The notes beneath the pieces were generated by a model. It saw only the letters and a program-made list of their open reading frames with translations. It ran no database searches and was not told the DNA's origin. A program made the translations under genes and the position numbers. This document shows, piece after piece, positions 32,440 to 43,160 of a stretch of 64,000 nt of DNA. Source of the stretch: Cladophialophora immunda (taxonomy: Eukaryota > Ascomycota > Eurotiomycetes > Chaetothyriales > Herpotrichiellaceae); the NCBI RefSeq assembly GCF_000835495.1, contig NW_015622542.1:766485-830484 (forward strand), given 5' to 3'. Position 1 is the stretch's first letter. Each line of letters opens with the position of its first letter.

Positions 32440-33072
32440 ATGGCGAGGACGAAACAGACCGCACGTATGATTAACCTCTTTCATTCATTGTCCCTAATTT
32501 ATATTGATGGTGACGTACAGGGAAGAGCACCGGAGGTGTCGCCCCGAGGAAAGACTTGAGAAGCCTTGCAAAAGGCCAGCTCTCAGGGAAACGCCTCCCT
32601 GACTCCACGGGCAGTGTAAAGAAACCGCATCGATACAAACCAGGTAGGCTTCTGCTGCTCTCCTCTATTATCTCTTTTTTGAGTGGGTGAAGTTATGATT
32701 AACGGTGACTAGGAACGGTTGCTCTAAGAGAGATTCGTCGCTATCAGAAATCCACAGAGTTACTCATTCGCAAGCGTCCCTTTCAACGGCTTGTCCGTGA
32801 AATTGCAGAAGATGTGAGAATTGGCCAATTGAAATGGCAAGGGGATGGTCTTCGGTTCCAGTCGACGGCAATTGAAGCTCTGCAAGAAGCTCTCGAGTTA
32901 TATCTTGCGAGCCTATTCGAAGATTCTAATCTCTGCGCTATCCACGCAAAACGAGTTACTATTCGTGAGCCAGTTTCTACTTCCTACGAGAGGACATTCT
33001 TGATTAACGTCTTTAGAATCAAAAGATATACAGCTCGCACGACGTTTGCGTGGAGAAAGAAACCCCGTTTGA
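32440..33072 (+). CDS. Divergent histone H3 variant, 151 aa, four exons
   Basis: Exons 32440-32464, 32521-32643, 32713-32964 and 33017-33072; introns of 56, 69 and 52 nt are GT-AG with consensus donors (GTATGA, GTAGGC, GTGAGC), and the last has a GATTAAC branch. The product starts [14 protein letters not shown] as canonical H3 and keeps [54 protein letters not shown] and [12 protein letters not shown]. Differences from canonical 136-residue H3: K14 is Val; the tail between residues 19 and 35 is rewritten with 5 extra residues, so the ARKS motif around K27 is lost; loop 1 gains 8 residues ([17 protein letters not shown]), including a Trp; and the end is ERNPV. K4, K9 and the K36-K37 pair are kept. 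Expected role: nucleosome component in the nucleus. Could be a CenH3-like or specialised replacement H3. Confidence 0.9.
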
Positions 33073-33464
33073 GGAAAGACTCAAGAGCTTGGGTGGCTTC
33101 AGATGCAAATAGTTGTCTATGAAATATCTTCCTTGGTTTCAAGGGCATCTCCAGTATGTATTCAACGATAGCTGAAGCAGGACGACGTATGAGCTAATGG
33201 GATGAGTTTTCTGGGGTCTTACAAAAGATTTCACACTTGGGAAGACTGTTGTATTCAATACTGTGAAGAATGATTTTTTGATCTATTTGTTCGGAGCTAC
33301 GGGATCTGAAGGCTATTCTCCCCTAAATAATTAAGATGCCTTGAGCAGTTCGACCATCTATACGCCAGGTACGTTTCAACTTTTCGAAACATGTCATAGT
33401 CCAAAAGTAGCCTCCGTCCTCCACCGTGCAGCATCGCTTTTAGATAATGAAGATTTCGAGCACA
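33073..33464. other. Intergenic, no supported gene
   Basis: Holds the H3-variant 3' region and the 3' region of the convergent membrane-protein gene. No other signal seen. Confidence 0.5.
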
Positions 33465-34297
33465 TTATCCCAGTCGTGATGACGCCTCTATTCCGCGCTC
33501 ATTACCTATCTGAGTATCGTGGTCCTTTTTGACTTTATACAATAACCAGTTATTGTAGACCAGAAATAAAATCAAGCTGATCCCTGCACACACACTCGTT
33601 ATTGTGACCGTAATGGCTGCAGTCACAGACCAGTTCCCGTCCTTTGCGGTGTACACATTGATCAATGAGTTGACGAGACCAAGAATGGCATTTAGCAAAG
33701 TTGGCCTGGAATCAAAATGTCAGTATCCGCTTTCAGCTGCAGGCCAAGTCCTCATTACAAGAATATTCGATTTACCAACCAAATGTAGTTCCTCTTCCAT
33801 CTTTTCCAGAGCAAAGCGATGCCAACGACCCCGAAGAGACAGCAAGCTCCTGCTATCCAGAGGAGCGAGGCATTCTGAACGGTGTCTAGAATAATTTCTC
33901 CTGCATGAGTCTTGCTTGCCGCTTCTTGCACCGAATTGGAGCTTTTGAGAGAGGTAAACGTGCCCGGGAATACAATGTATCCAGCCAGGATCAACCACGT
34001 AAACAGGCTGGCATAGAAGTTGTAGCGACGTGGAATCTCATCTAGCTCCAAGAGCATCGCCACATATCGAGATTGTGAGTGTAACGGATTCGTAGAAAGT
34101 GGCCTGGGAAGACGAGCTTCATTGCTCTGAGAGGAACGCTGTGGGAGAGGGGGCTTTGGAAACTTGGACTCCGGATGGAGGATTGTCACATATCTTCTTT
34201 GGGAATATGCTGTTTGTTGTATATGCTCTTGGGATACAGCATTCCGTTTGATCTCGGCAGCGGGAGTTGGAGATGGAGATTGTTTAGGAAAGTCCAT
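33465..34297 (-). CDS. Multi-TM membrane protein of a Eurotiales-type family, 259 aa
   Basis: Exon 1 34297-33759 and exon 2 33705-33465 flank a 53-nt intron (GTAATG … GATTCCAG, in phase). A ~85-residue disordered, Pro/Ser/Gln-rich cytosolic head (MDFPKQSPSPTPAAEIKRNA) precedes RRYNFYASLFTWLILAGYIV (TM1), LLWIAGACCLFGVVGIALLW (TM2), FLPTLLNAILGLVNSLINVY (TM3) and VTAAITVTITSVCAGISLIL (TM4), then a short basic tail (KVKKDHDTQIG). From memory, the signature RRYNFYASLFTW…WLVNRIF belongs to a multicopy Aspergillus/Penicillium family without known function. Confidence 0.75.
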
Positions 34298-34830
34298 AAG
34301 CGGCGGCTACAGTGTTGAGGAATGCTTTGCTTTCTTTGTTTGATTTGGACAGCCATCGAGATTGAAACAAGGCCTATATATTTTCAAGTTTCAGAGACTT
34401 AATGTGAAAAGGGATCCAGATCCGGCCCCTGAAATGCCGGATCCGGCTCTTTACATTTTTGGGAGCCGCATTTGGACTTGGAATTTGATTATTCAGGCGA
34501 AATCGGTGCTATTGTATAGTAATAATTAGCGACTGAACCTGTAATTCCAAACTGAGAAATGTCATGGGAAGATTTCTAAGCGAGAAAGCAAAGCAAGCAC
34601 ATTACGAGATGCTGTACCCTCTATTTGCATTATCGAAAGCTGCTAGGGAAGGCATATCTAATTAGATACTGTATACTTCCTCTTCGTCCCTATTGATAGT
34701 GGCATAGAAAACTTATCTACATTATCTACCTAGGTGATATCTTCTTAACGCCGATAAATTAGAAGTAGGCTTTCAATGCTTGCGCTGGAGATATCCGCTA
34801 TCAATTCCATGCAAAATACAACCTTTAAAA

Positions 34831-35814
34831 CTATCCGTCAATACTTGCGGTAAGCTCGCCGGCGGAGTCTGTTGTCTGCGTCAGTAGGACCCCAACGGTC
34901 ACCGAATTCCCTGTAGTTATGGTCACCACAGTAGTCTCTATCGTTTCTGTGGAGACTGATGTGAGAGTGGTTGTCCCCGTTATTGTAGTTGCTATTGGCC
35001 CGATCACCGTCGTCAGTGTAGTTGGAATAACTCCTCCGAACGGTAATGAGAGCGTTTTAGGCTCGACAGTAGTTTCCGAGCTTATAGTCTCTATGGTCGT
35101 AAACAAGGAGGTTTGTAAGTTTGTAAATGTTACGGTCTCTGGGGGCCCTTCTGAGCCTGTAGCCACCGCAGTCGTAGGAGAGCCATCCGAGCTTGTAGTT
35201 GCCACAGTTATAGGAGAGCTTTCGGAATCTGTGGCTATCGCGGTCGTGGGTATAGATTCTGAGTTTATAGTCGGTATAGCCGTTGGAGGACTTTCTGAGA
35301 CGCTGGTGACGGTTTGAGGAGGACACAATGTCAGAGTCAAGTCGACCGACACATCACAGTTTTGTATGGCAAAGTTATCGTTTGGTTGATTGAAAGCGTT
35401 TGGGCAGATGGCCACACCGGGGTCGCAGGTGATGTTAGAGCAGTCTCCAGAAGATGGTGAGAGATAGAGGCCCCAAGTTTCGAATGGATACCCATTAATA
35501 TTCGAGATGTCGTAATAGACTCTCGGATTGTCAGGGTGGTAGGTATACTCGAACTGGGTAATGAAGAGGTCATCGGGGACTGTGGCAATTTTTAATGAGA
35601 TGCCTCCGAGGGGGTCCGGGTTCATTCGATAAGTCTCATAGTAGTAACCACCATTTGGCTCCAGATAATTAATTGTGTCGTTAGGGACGTTTGCGACACT
35701 CCAAACAAAGACGTCGACATCACACTGGTTGTCGATGAAAGCAGTCCCCAGACAAGCAACGGAAGAGATGCAGAACAGTGCCACGGCAAAGATGAGTCGT
35801 GTCAAACCAGCCAT
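34831..35814 (-). CDS. Secreted BYS1-domain (thaumatin-like) protein with Thr-rich tail
   Basis: Single exon, 327 residues. The Met at 35814 (MAGLTRLIFAVALFCISSVA) exposes a clear signal peptide and is preferred over the longer frame to 35928. Residues ~20-175 match the BYS1/thaumatin-like layout: GTAFIDNQCDVDVFVWSV, NGGYYYETYRMNPD, GISLKIATVPDDLFITQFEY, YYDISNINGYPFETWGLYL, followed by cysteines in GDCSNITCDPGVAICPNAF and NCDVSVDLTLTLC. The C-terminal ~150 residues are Thr/Ser/Val repeats typical of O-mannosylated stalks. Family knowledge: BYS1-like proteins are abundant secreted fungal proteins; function mostly unknown. Confidence 0.8.
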   Translation of the reverse strand: MAGLTRLIFAVALFCISSVACLGTAFIDNQCDVDVFVWSVANVPNDTINYLEPNGGYYYETYRMNPDPLGGISLKIATVPDDLFITQFEYTYHPDNPRVYYDISNINGYPFETWGLYLSPSSGDCSNITCDPGVAICPNAFNQPNDNFAIQNCDVSVDLTLTLCPPQTVTSVSESPPTAIPTINSESIPTTAIATDSESSPITVATTSSDGSPTTAVATGSEGPPETVTFTNLQTSLFTTIETISSETTVEPKTLSLPFGGVIPTTLTTVIGPIATTITGTTTLTSVSTETIETTVVTITTGNSVTVGVLLTQTTDSAGELTASIDG

Positions 35815-36615
35815 GTTGAAGGCTGTGGTTTGCCTGAGAGCCTGTTGGTAAAGGCGGAGTCTGTTTGATGGAGACGCGGTGCTGTAGTGTCTTTTAACAC
35901 AGAAGAAGTGGAATGTCGAGTAAGACAACCGGCCTTCGGTGATCAGGTGAGATCATTGAGGGCGACAGCGTCCAGAAACAGCCCCTGAGTAATGGAGTAT
36001 GCGGAAGATCCAAATCAAGTAGGGAGCCCAAAATGGTCCCTTTTTCAAGTCGCTGAGCTTACAGAGAGTGATCACCCCGACCTGTTGCGTGGGCTACTAG
36101 GACGATGCAAACGTGGGCTTTGCAGATTATCACTTGGAACGCAACGAGGTCCCCAACCCATGGATTTTAAGGTTCGAAATAGGGCAAAATATCTGAAGCT
36201 GCTGAATTTCCATATTGTAGGACTCGGTTCAAGGCCAAAGGGCTTCGACTGAATAAGTTAATACAATTCCCAAGATACGTCATAATCTCCTTGAAGCCCG
36301 TACAGATACACCTTTTTCCCCTTTACCATTGCCTCGCTTGCTACATCTTTACCTATGGTTACAGATGTTTTCAATTGCGGCTTCCCTTTTGCAGACACAC
36401 TCAATTGTTTAGGCTCCATACTTCATTAGTAGGCTAGGCAAAATACGTTCAAGCGTTACTTCAAATTAGGCCAATCGGCGTGAACTTCAACTCGACCGAA
36501 TACATGCACTTACAAAATAATACACATGACGTTTACTGTACCCTTTGAAAATGTGGAAACTTGAAAGCGGCACTGAATAACTCCTGACCAATCAGGAGAA
36601 ACTGGCTTATGGGTG

Positions 36616-36731
36616 TTAGGCGGCCGAGGGGCGAATGTCGGAGCGCTACGCTTCGCCATCCAGTTGGCCCGTCAGGACGTGGTCGGCCACGTCATCTCAC
36701 CAGGCTGAAACCTTACACCACGGCCGCCTAA
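36616..36731. mobile_element. 116-bp MITE-like inverted-repeat element
   Basis: Perfect 11-bp terminal inverted repeats (TTAGGCGGCCG at 36616-36626 and its complement at 36721-36731) bound a G+C-rich, highly self-complementary core that includes a GACGTGG-loop-CCACGTC hairpin. Base composition differs sharply from the A+T-rich surroundings. No obvious target-site duplication flanks it. It ends 40 bp before the ATG of the next gene. Confidence 0.7.
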
Positions 36732-36771
36732 TTCTACATCTCGACCTCACGCTCGGACATCGAACGATTCT

Positions 36772-37956
36772 GTGGATGTGACCATATCTGTCCGTACACT
36801 ATTTACCCTCCAAGCTCCCAGACTCCAGTATCTCGTGGGGAGAGGTACAAATTTTCCCGTAAACAGCACGGTCACTCCGAGTGAAGTAGTTCAACCCCGG
36901 CGGTCAACAAAGTCTCAAACCCAGCGCTCAATGGAGAAAGGTACGGATGCTACGCCAGAGGAGACACATTCACTCCTACTAGAGCGGTTTCGAATTTTCG
37001 GCCCAGAAGATCTTGAATTTCGGCGTCTCGTGGAGGAAGGCGCGGGGTTTTCGCGAAAGGAAGCACACTCGCTCCTGGTGCACTATTTCGAAATGTCCGG
37101 CCCGGAAGAGCCTAGATTTCAATACCTCGCGGGGATGGGTATAGGTTTTACGTCAGCGGAGGCGCACTCACTCCTAGTGAACTTTTTCCGAAGTCTGGGT
37201 CCGGAAGATCTCAGATTTCGACATCTTGCGGAGAAAGGTGTAGACTTTACGCCAGGGGAGCACTATGCGTTATCACTGTACTTTCTTCTAAAAGGAGGAC
37301 CGGGAAGTGTCAGGTTTCAATACCTTGCTGGCCGATTTAATCACGACAAGCCGCTCCTCATACAACACCTCGATCCGAATCTCAACTATAGTGCCACTCG
37401 GAAAGATATTTTACAGCATATCAAGAAGCGATCTCCAGTATTTGTCATCGAACGAGGGGACGGCCCTCGCTTCCTCGGATCCCAAGCTTTATTTCAGGTT
37501 CAGTCCGAGCATTTCCGCCTCCTACTCTCCCCGAAGTTTGGATTCAAACGCAAGGTCCTTGACCCCGCCGACAACGATTTCCCCGGCTGTGACCCGGACC
37601 TGATGGCTGCTATGAAATGCATGAAAGAATCAAATATCGATGTCCCCGTCTTCAGCGACCTAGATTATGACGACTTCACAAACACCCTTGTCCTCAACTT
37701 TTGCCAAGGTGTCTCGGATCACTTCAGTTTCGTTGAACCGGCAGGGAAAACTCGGTTGGATTGTTTGTTGACCATTCTCAAAGCATCTAGCGTTTACAGC
37801 ATCTTTCTCCTTCATCAGGGCGTCCAGGATGAAATCATCTTAGAACTCTCAAGACTCGAGCGTCAGGGAGATATTTCCGAGTTAGTGGAGATGATTAAAG
37901 AGGATGCGCCGCCTGATGCGAATATTCTACATCGATGGGTTCAAGGCATTGCTTAG
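36772..37956 (+). CDS. Orphan protein with 33-residue tandem repeats, 394 aa
   Basis: Single exon. Residues ~63-190 hold four copies of a 33-residue repeat with core (E)EAHSLLVxYF-x3-GPEDLRFRxLAEKGxxFT, starting near residues 63, 96, 129 and 162, plus a partial copy near residue 15. The spacing predicts helix-turn-helix solenoid units. The second half is non-repetitive: FVIERGDGPRFLGSQALFQV then SEHFRLLLSPKFGF resembles the start of a BTB/POZ-type fold, and FSDLDYDDFTNTLVLNFCQG and a helical C-terminus (LELSRLERQGDISELVEMI) follow. Solenoid plus BTB-like would suggest a protein-interaction scaffold, but neither fold is confirmed. A MITE-like element lies in its immediate 5' region. Confidence 0.65.
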   Translation: MDVTISVRTLFTLQAPRLQYLVGRGTNFPVNSTVTPSEVVQPRRSTKSQTQRSMEKGTDATPEETHSLLLERFRIFGPEDLEFRRLVEEGAGFSRKEAHSLLVHYFEMSGPEEPRFQYLAGMGIGFTSAEAHSLLVNFFRSLGPEDLRFRHLAEKGVDFTPGEHYALSLYFLLKGGPGSVRFQYLAGRFNHDKPLLIQHLDPNLNYSATRKDILQHIKKRSPVFVIERGDGPRFLGSQALFQVQSEHFRLLLSPKFGFKRKVLDPADNDFPGCDPDLMAAMKCMKESNIDVPVFSDLDYDDFTNTLVLNFCQGVSDHFSFVEPAGKTRLDCLLTILKASSVYSIFLLHQGVQDEIILELSRLERQGDISELVEMIKEDAPPDANILHRWVQGIA

Positions 37957-39068
37957 GAGCTTAGTATAGGGTAATCTGGCAGTACCTTTAATACTTCAGC
38001 CACTGAGTTAAAGGCTTAACCGTAGTGTGTTGGGCTTAGTCTCCTTTGGGATTTTGTATAGCTTACGTACTTCGGGTCCTTTTAACTTGAGATTCGCGGT
38101 GCCAGTGGTAGAGGTCCTAGTGGATGTAAGCGGTGAAAAGAGATGACTCTAACTAGTGGCAGATAATCTGGCGCGGTAGAGGCGGGAAGGGAGATGGAGA
38201 GAGAAGCAGCGGACGCTCATCCATCCCTCCCAAACAATCGTAGGTCATCCAATATTCATCTTTAACCAGTGCCTCGATGCATTCTCGTGATGCCATATCA
38301 GCCATGGAGCGATTCGCAGTTTATTGCGCTATATTTCGATGTTTTCTTCGTTCCTGAGCCTGGGTACAGCCCTCGAAGGGTGGGCCAATAAGCTGTTGGA
38401 GCGAAATCTGACACTCACATAGCAATGATGCGGATTTTTATTTGGCTGAAGCGATTGGAACTGAATGGCTCGACGCGATGCAGCACTAGCGTAGGCTGAT
38501 AAATTGTCAAGCAGTTTGATTAATTAGAAGATCAATAGAGTTGCCGCTTTCAAATTTTTACACCTTCAAGTTCAAAAGTCAGAAGCCATCCGTATTGTCA
38601 TGTAAATTCAAGTATCTAGTGGAGACAAAGCTTAAACTACGCTTGGTCTTATTCAGACTAGACCAAATGAACCAGATGGGGCTTTCATAACTGAGAGTGT
38701 GTCTACAAATGTGAAGCCGCAACTGCAAACGACTGTACAGCATTGCACAATACGTAGTCAGTTGTGCGAGTCTCGTGTAGGGGATATATGTTTTATTCGG
38801 ATTACATTGCGCGACTTGTAGCACTAGTCCAGACCGCGATAATCACCTCCGCCTTCAATTAACAGACAAGCAACTTGGAGTCTGGTGTTAGTTGAGTCTA
38901 TTTAATGGCTTCCTTCTCCCACGATGGCGCGGAAGCTCTACTAGCCTTCCCAAGATAATTGCCGCGACATCAAACTTCGTGGGTCTTCCTCCTCAAGTCT
39001 ATTAACAAGAGCCCGCTTCATTCCACCCGCCTACAAGTGTCGGAGAACTGTGTACGGATGAGATGGCT
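37957..39068. other. Intergenic, no supported gene
   Basis: A+T-rich spacer between the repeat protein and the 3' end of the captain. Short open frames look random. Confidence 0.5.
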
Positions 39069-42000
39069 TTAATGAAGCTTATGTACAATACCTCCAAGGC
39101 CAGCACTCTCATGAAGAATTTCGCGCGCCTTCCCACCGTCCACTCCCATATCTTCCTCTATCAACTTGGCTGCTAGCTCCGGAACCAAAACCTTGCTGAC
39201 GAAGTCCGTGAACCCCGTGCGGCGCAAGGCCTGGTTTCGACGTCTTTGTCTCGGAAATTGAGACTCGAATTTTCGAATGATCTGGGTTCTCCTGGATAGT
39301 GTTAGCGAATCGTCGACCGCGTGGCTCAAATAAGTCAGGGTAATTCGGCTAGACGCATCTCTTGAATCGAATTCAGCATTCACTTACATGATTTGCGATC
39401 CCCGGGGCCCATAATAGCCAGCTTCACCGTTTCCGTTGCCATTTGTTCGAGGGACCTTTCGTTCTCTGTCCAACTTCACTCGAGAGAGAAACGGTGACGA
39501 GATCTCTCCGTCCAATATGCCGCCAAGAGCTGGAAGAAATTTGCGAATGCGCGCATCTAGTCTCCGCCAACCGATGCGAGGATATCCACGCCTGACCCAC
39601 TCCAGTTCCGCTGCATGCTGCAGCTCGGCTTGGTGCTTGTGTATCTCGGAGAAAGCATTTTGGTGCAGTATATTCCAACCCTCGAGCCGCCGTCGCGGCG
39701 GCAAAGATGCCTTGGCTTTGCGGTGGGGTCGTTGACACGACGTATTGACGCATCGTTCCAAGGTTGTAGTGGCTTCTGAATCACTGTCTGATACGAGAAT
39801 AGGTCCATGCGGACTATGGTAAATTGGCAGCTCCACCTTTGGCTCCAAGACTTTAGGGTCCAGACATTGAACGTCAGGACTGAGGTCCGATGATTCTTGT
39901 ACAGAAAAGGGAACATTGGGACCTGACCGATCAGCCTGGTCTGAGGTTAAAAGAGAATGCTCGCCCGAGCATTCTTGAGCTATTCTAGTGCGAAGGTTAG
40001 AGTGTGGCGTCGAACTCACAATCTTGGGCGATGTGAGTATTCGTAGTGTAACTGCATCAAACTCTTCAGTGGAGTCTCGAGTGACTTCGGTGTCCTTTGA
40101 ATGCGATAGGGTCGGCGAGCTGGACAAGGATCTTACCGGCGTGACGGGAGCTGACTCCACGGGAGCCGCAACGACCTCGGGACAGACCTTATTTGAGATC
40201 ATTGGCAGCGCGATATCATCTTTGACATATGTCGGACAGTTGGTAAGAGGCGGCAGAGAAACCACAGAGAGAATGAGGGAACTTGGCTGCTTAGTAGACC
40301 TCTGCTTCCTCCGCAGCTTTCCTATTGCGCGCGGACGGACCGCAGTCGAGTTTGCCGGTTTGCCGGTTTCCGGTGTCTCATCGATAAATTGATATTTCTC
40401 GGTAGGGATCGAAGGGTCGATAGGGCCGGCGGTGAGTTCGTTATTGAGAGTCTGACGGCCGCGTTTACAGGAGGGTACGCTGTCGATATCTTCTGCCATC
40501 ACATCCTGAGACGATCGCTTGAATCCCTTGTTGAACTGCGCGCAGTGGACGTCCTGGAGGTGATATCGCCGCCTCAGGGCATTCTCGCATGGGATATCAC
40601 ACCAAGGAATTGAGCAACCTACTGCGCTTCTCCGATCCAGCTCTTCGGTGCATTTGGTCACATGAGATATCCAATAATCCAGTCTTGAGAATTGTTGCAT
40701 TCGATCTCTCGCCGACAGCTCCGTGTTGCCTAGGCAGATCGGGCAATAACCGAAAGCGCCTAGGGTACCGCCATAAATGAGCGGATCGCACTGGACGGGG
40801 ATTGTCTGAGGCGCGACGAGGTGGCTTTGACAATGCTGCTCCCATGCATCCAACCCGACGATCCAGCGGTTACAGAGGGAGCACAACTCTGCAAAGCCGT
40901 TCGTTCCCGAAAGGTATTGCTTGTGACACGTATAGATGTGCTTCCAGCTCGGTGTGGCCGAATTGGGAGGCGAAGACAAAGCCACCCCTAAGCCAGCTTT
41001 ACTTGGCCAACGTCGAAACGCCCTGTGGGGGCCAGGTCTCTTGGGGGTGGCACACGCAGCTAGCTCCACGCTTAACTCAGTCGGGTGGCAATGACACTTG
41101 TCGGGCTCCAACCCCAGTCTGACGGTCACCTCCTTCTCCTGTTTGCAGAGGGCGATCATGTCTTGAAGGACCTGACGACCTTCGGAGCTTCTCAGACAGC
41201 CAACCTCGAACATGCTCGTCGCCAGGCGGCTTCGTTCGGGCATTAGGTGGCGGATACGCTGGAAGCGGGACCGGTAGCCCCCGATGGATCGGATTTCAGC
41301 CCTGGCTTCCCAGGGTCGTTCACATGGTTGAGTCTTCTGCGCGTGACGAAGTCCCTTTTTTCTCATTTTCTGCCTATTCCTGTAGATCTCACGGCGGCGT
41401 CGGTCGCGGTCCTGTGATGGAGGCTGCGTTTTCAAGAGTTTGAGTTCGTTGTCCATCGAGGTAAATTCGGGGCTCGCTTCCAACTCCGCCTTCTGCTCCG
41501 CCGGTAGACAGTGAAAGAGATCGGGATTGCGAGCTACCGTCATGCCACGAAACAGGTCAGCTACAATAGTCCGAATCTTCCCTCTGAGGTATGCATCTTG
41601 GCCATCGGTGCCAGGGTTATTAGGCTGGTAATGCTGGCGGTGAGTGCGTTCGTTCCATTGCCCCCCGTGGCCCATTCTCTGTGCTGCTGAATAAAGGGAA
41701 TCTAGGTGTTTCATTAGAAGTGGTCACAATAACGCTAATATGGTTCATATCGCAGCCCGGGAAAGGGGACCCACCGATGAGATGAAGCCCTTCAGCTCGA
41801 AAGTCATGGATCGTGGGTGGCTTCATATAGTCCGCACGGCGACCTAAATCGTTCAGTCGCGTACTATACGAGTTTGCCTTCTCAATCTCGGTTGTAGCGC
41901 CTTCATAGAAAGGACAGTTGCAAATGCCGGGTTCCCAGAAAAGTTGATAGACTTCCTTTTCGGGTGGCGCCGGAATATTGAAGACGTCGTCTATCGTTTT

Positions 42001-43160
42001 ATAGTCTCGAAAGGCACCTCGCGCTAGACACATTGCTAGTTTCGGGAGAATCGGGTTTAAGAGGAAAGGTCGTGGCTCCGAGCCTTCGTGGATCGCCTGT
42101 TCTGGCCTGTTTTGACGGTCCATGGTGTCAATCAAGACCCTAGTAGGACCATAGGGAGCCTTGGATCCTAGATGACTAGGAAACTTACCTTTTGTCTGGT
42201 GTCCACGTCATGCCCTTTGCGTCCCGCGTAAGCTGGGCAGCGAACTCGGGCTTTCCATGCTCGTTCCGGAAGACGATGAAGATAATATCCTAAGTATATG
42301 TTATAGTTAAGATATTGCAAATCTTACCAGAGGGGACGGGGCACGAGATGTCAAAACGCGCTCTAGAACAACTCACCCGATGGTATAGACCACGCCCGGA
42401 ATTGGCACGGGCAGTTGACTCGAGATACTCCCCCACCCGTGCAGAGGTAAAGCCGTAATCGAGGGTCTCAGACCATGTCGATACCCGGATCCCAGGACGC
42501 TTATATTCAAACCAATCGCGCTCCCAGAGCTGGGTCCCCAGATGAACCAAGTGGTTATCCGACGCGTAACGGCGAAGCCGCTTCGAAGCAGGCAGACCAC
42601 GTTTCTTGATTTGCTCTTTGATCCACTACACTTCATGAGTACTGCCCAGGTTGAGAGAGAATGAGGGAGAGAATGAGGGAGAGAACTTGTCTGGCGGGAC
42701 ATACGTTCGTAACAGAAAGCGTCGTATTGCGAGGAATGGGGTCATTCTGCCGGCGGAACTGGGCCGTAAAGTCTTTCCACACTTGTCTGACGGATTTTGC
42801 CGAGGGAAGATCATCTTCTCCCTCACAGCCATCGAGTCCCCAGACGATTCCCTTAGTAAAGTGTTTGAGAGTTTTTAGATCGTAAGCATCTTTAACGGGG
42901 TCTTTGTGGTTTTTAGTACAATAGCTGTGTATTCGTGGCGCGTACAGTTAGCATACGTAGAAGAATGAGCCCAGCAGAGCGGTGGTGAAAGGTGACACCG
43001 GAAGATCATACTCAGCCCATATGTTCATAGCATCTCTGTATCGTCTCTTTGTTCCGTCTTCAAGAGACTTGTGGACAGGTTTGCCATCGATCCCTGTCTT
43101 ATCCAACTCCGAACCTCGTTGTTCTGCTCGGTCGAAGAAGCCCTTCCGACCTTTCGCCAT
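39069..43160 (-). CDS. DUF3435 tyrosine recombinase (Starship captain), 1206 aa
   Basis: Seven exons read by hand: 43160-43012, 42924-42705, 42625-42377, 42289-42189, 42139-41775, 41701-39388, 39291-39069; all junctions are GT-AG and in phase. Family landmarks: KPVHKSLEDGTKRRYRDAMN, DLKTLKHFTKGIVWG, VWKDFTAQFRRQNDPIPRNT, GTQLWERDWFEYKRPGIRVS, EPRPFLLNPILPKLAMCLAR and GTDGQDAYLRGKIRTIVADL. The recombinase core is intact: Arg186 in FTSARVGE (box I), His351 and Arg354 in HDFR, the MGH motif (371-373) and nucleophile Tyr386 in RTHRQHY. C2H2-like zinc ligands follow (CSLCNRW…EQHCQSHL and a second finger). Role: site-specific integration and excision of the giant element. The Met at 43160 was chosen over 43232 because the extra residues are hydrophobic and atypical. 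Confidence 0.9.

Noticed and set aside
32085..32474. 129-codon plus-strand frame overlapping the start of the H3 variant
   Set aside because: Covers the H3 upstream region in another frame and is antisense to the secreted-protein candidate; no domain. The H3 frame with its introns explains the coding signal better.
32821..32860. Loop-1 insertion of the H3 variant as a retained mini-intron
   Set aside because: A GTGAGA...GCAAG intron would be only 28 nt, below usual fungal limits, and the extra residues fit a loop; kept as a real insertion.
32814..33122. Unspliced reading of the H3 variant that runs past RVTI into a basic tail
   Set aside because: A consensus intron (GTGAGC, GATTAAC branch, CTTTAG) restores the canonical H3 C-terminus, so the unspliced tail is an artefact.
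34919..35317. 132-codon plus-strand frame rich in Val and Thr
   Set aside because: Antisense of the Thr-rich tail of the BYS1-domain protein.
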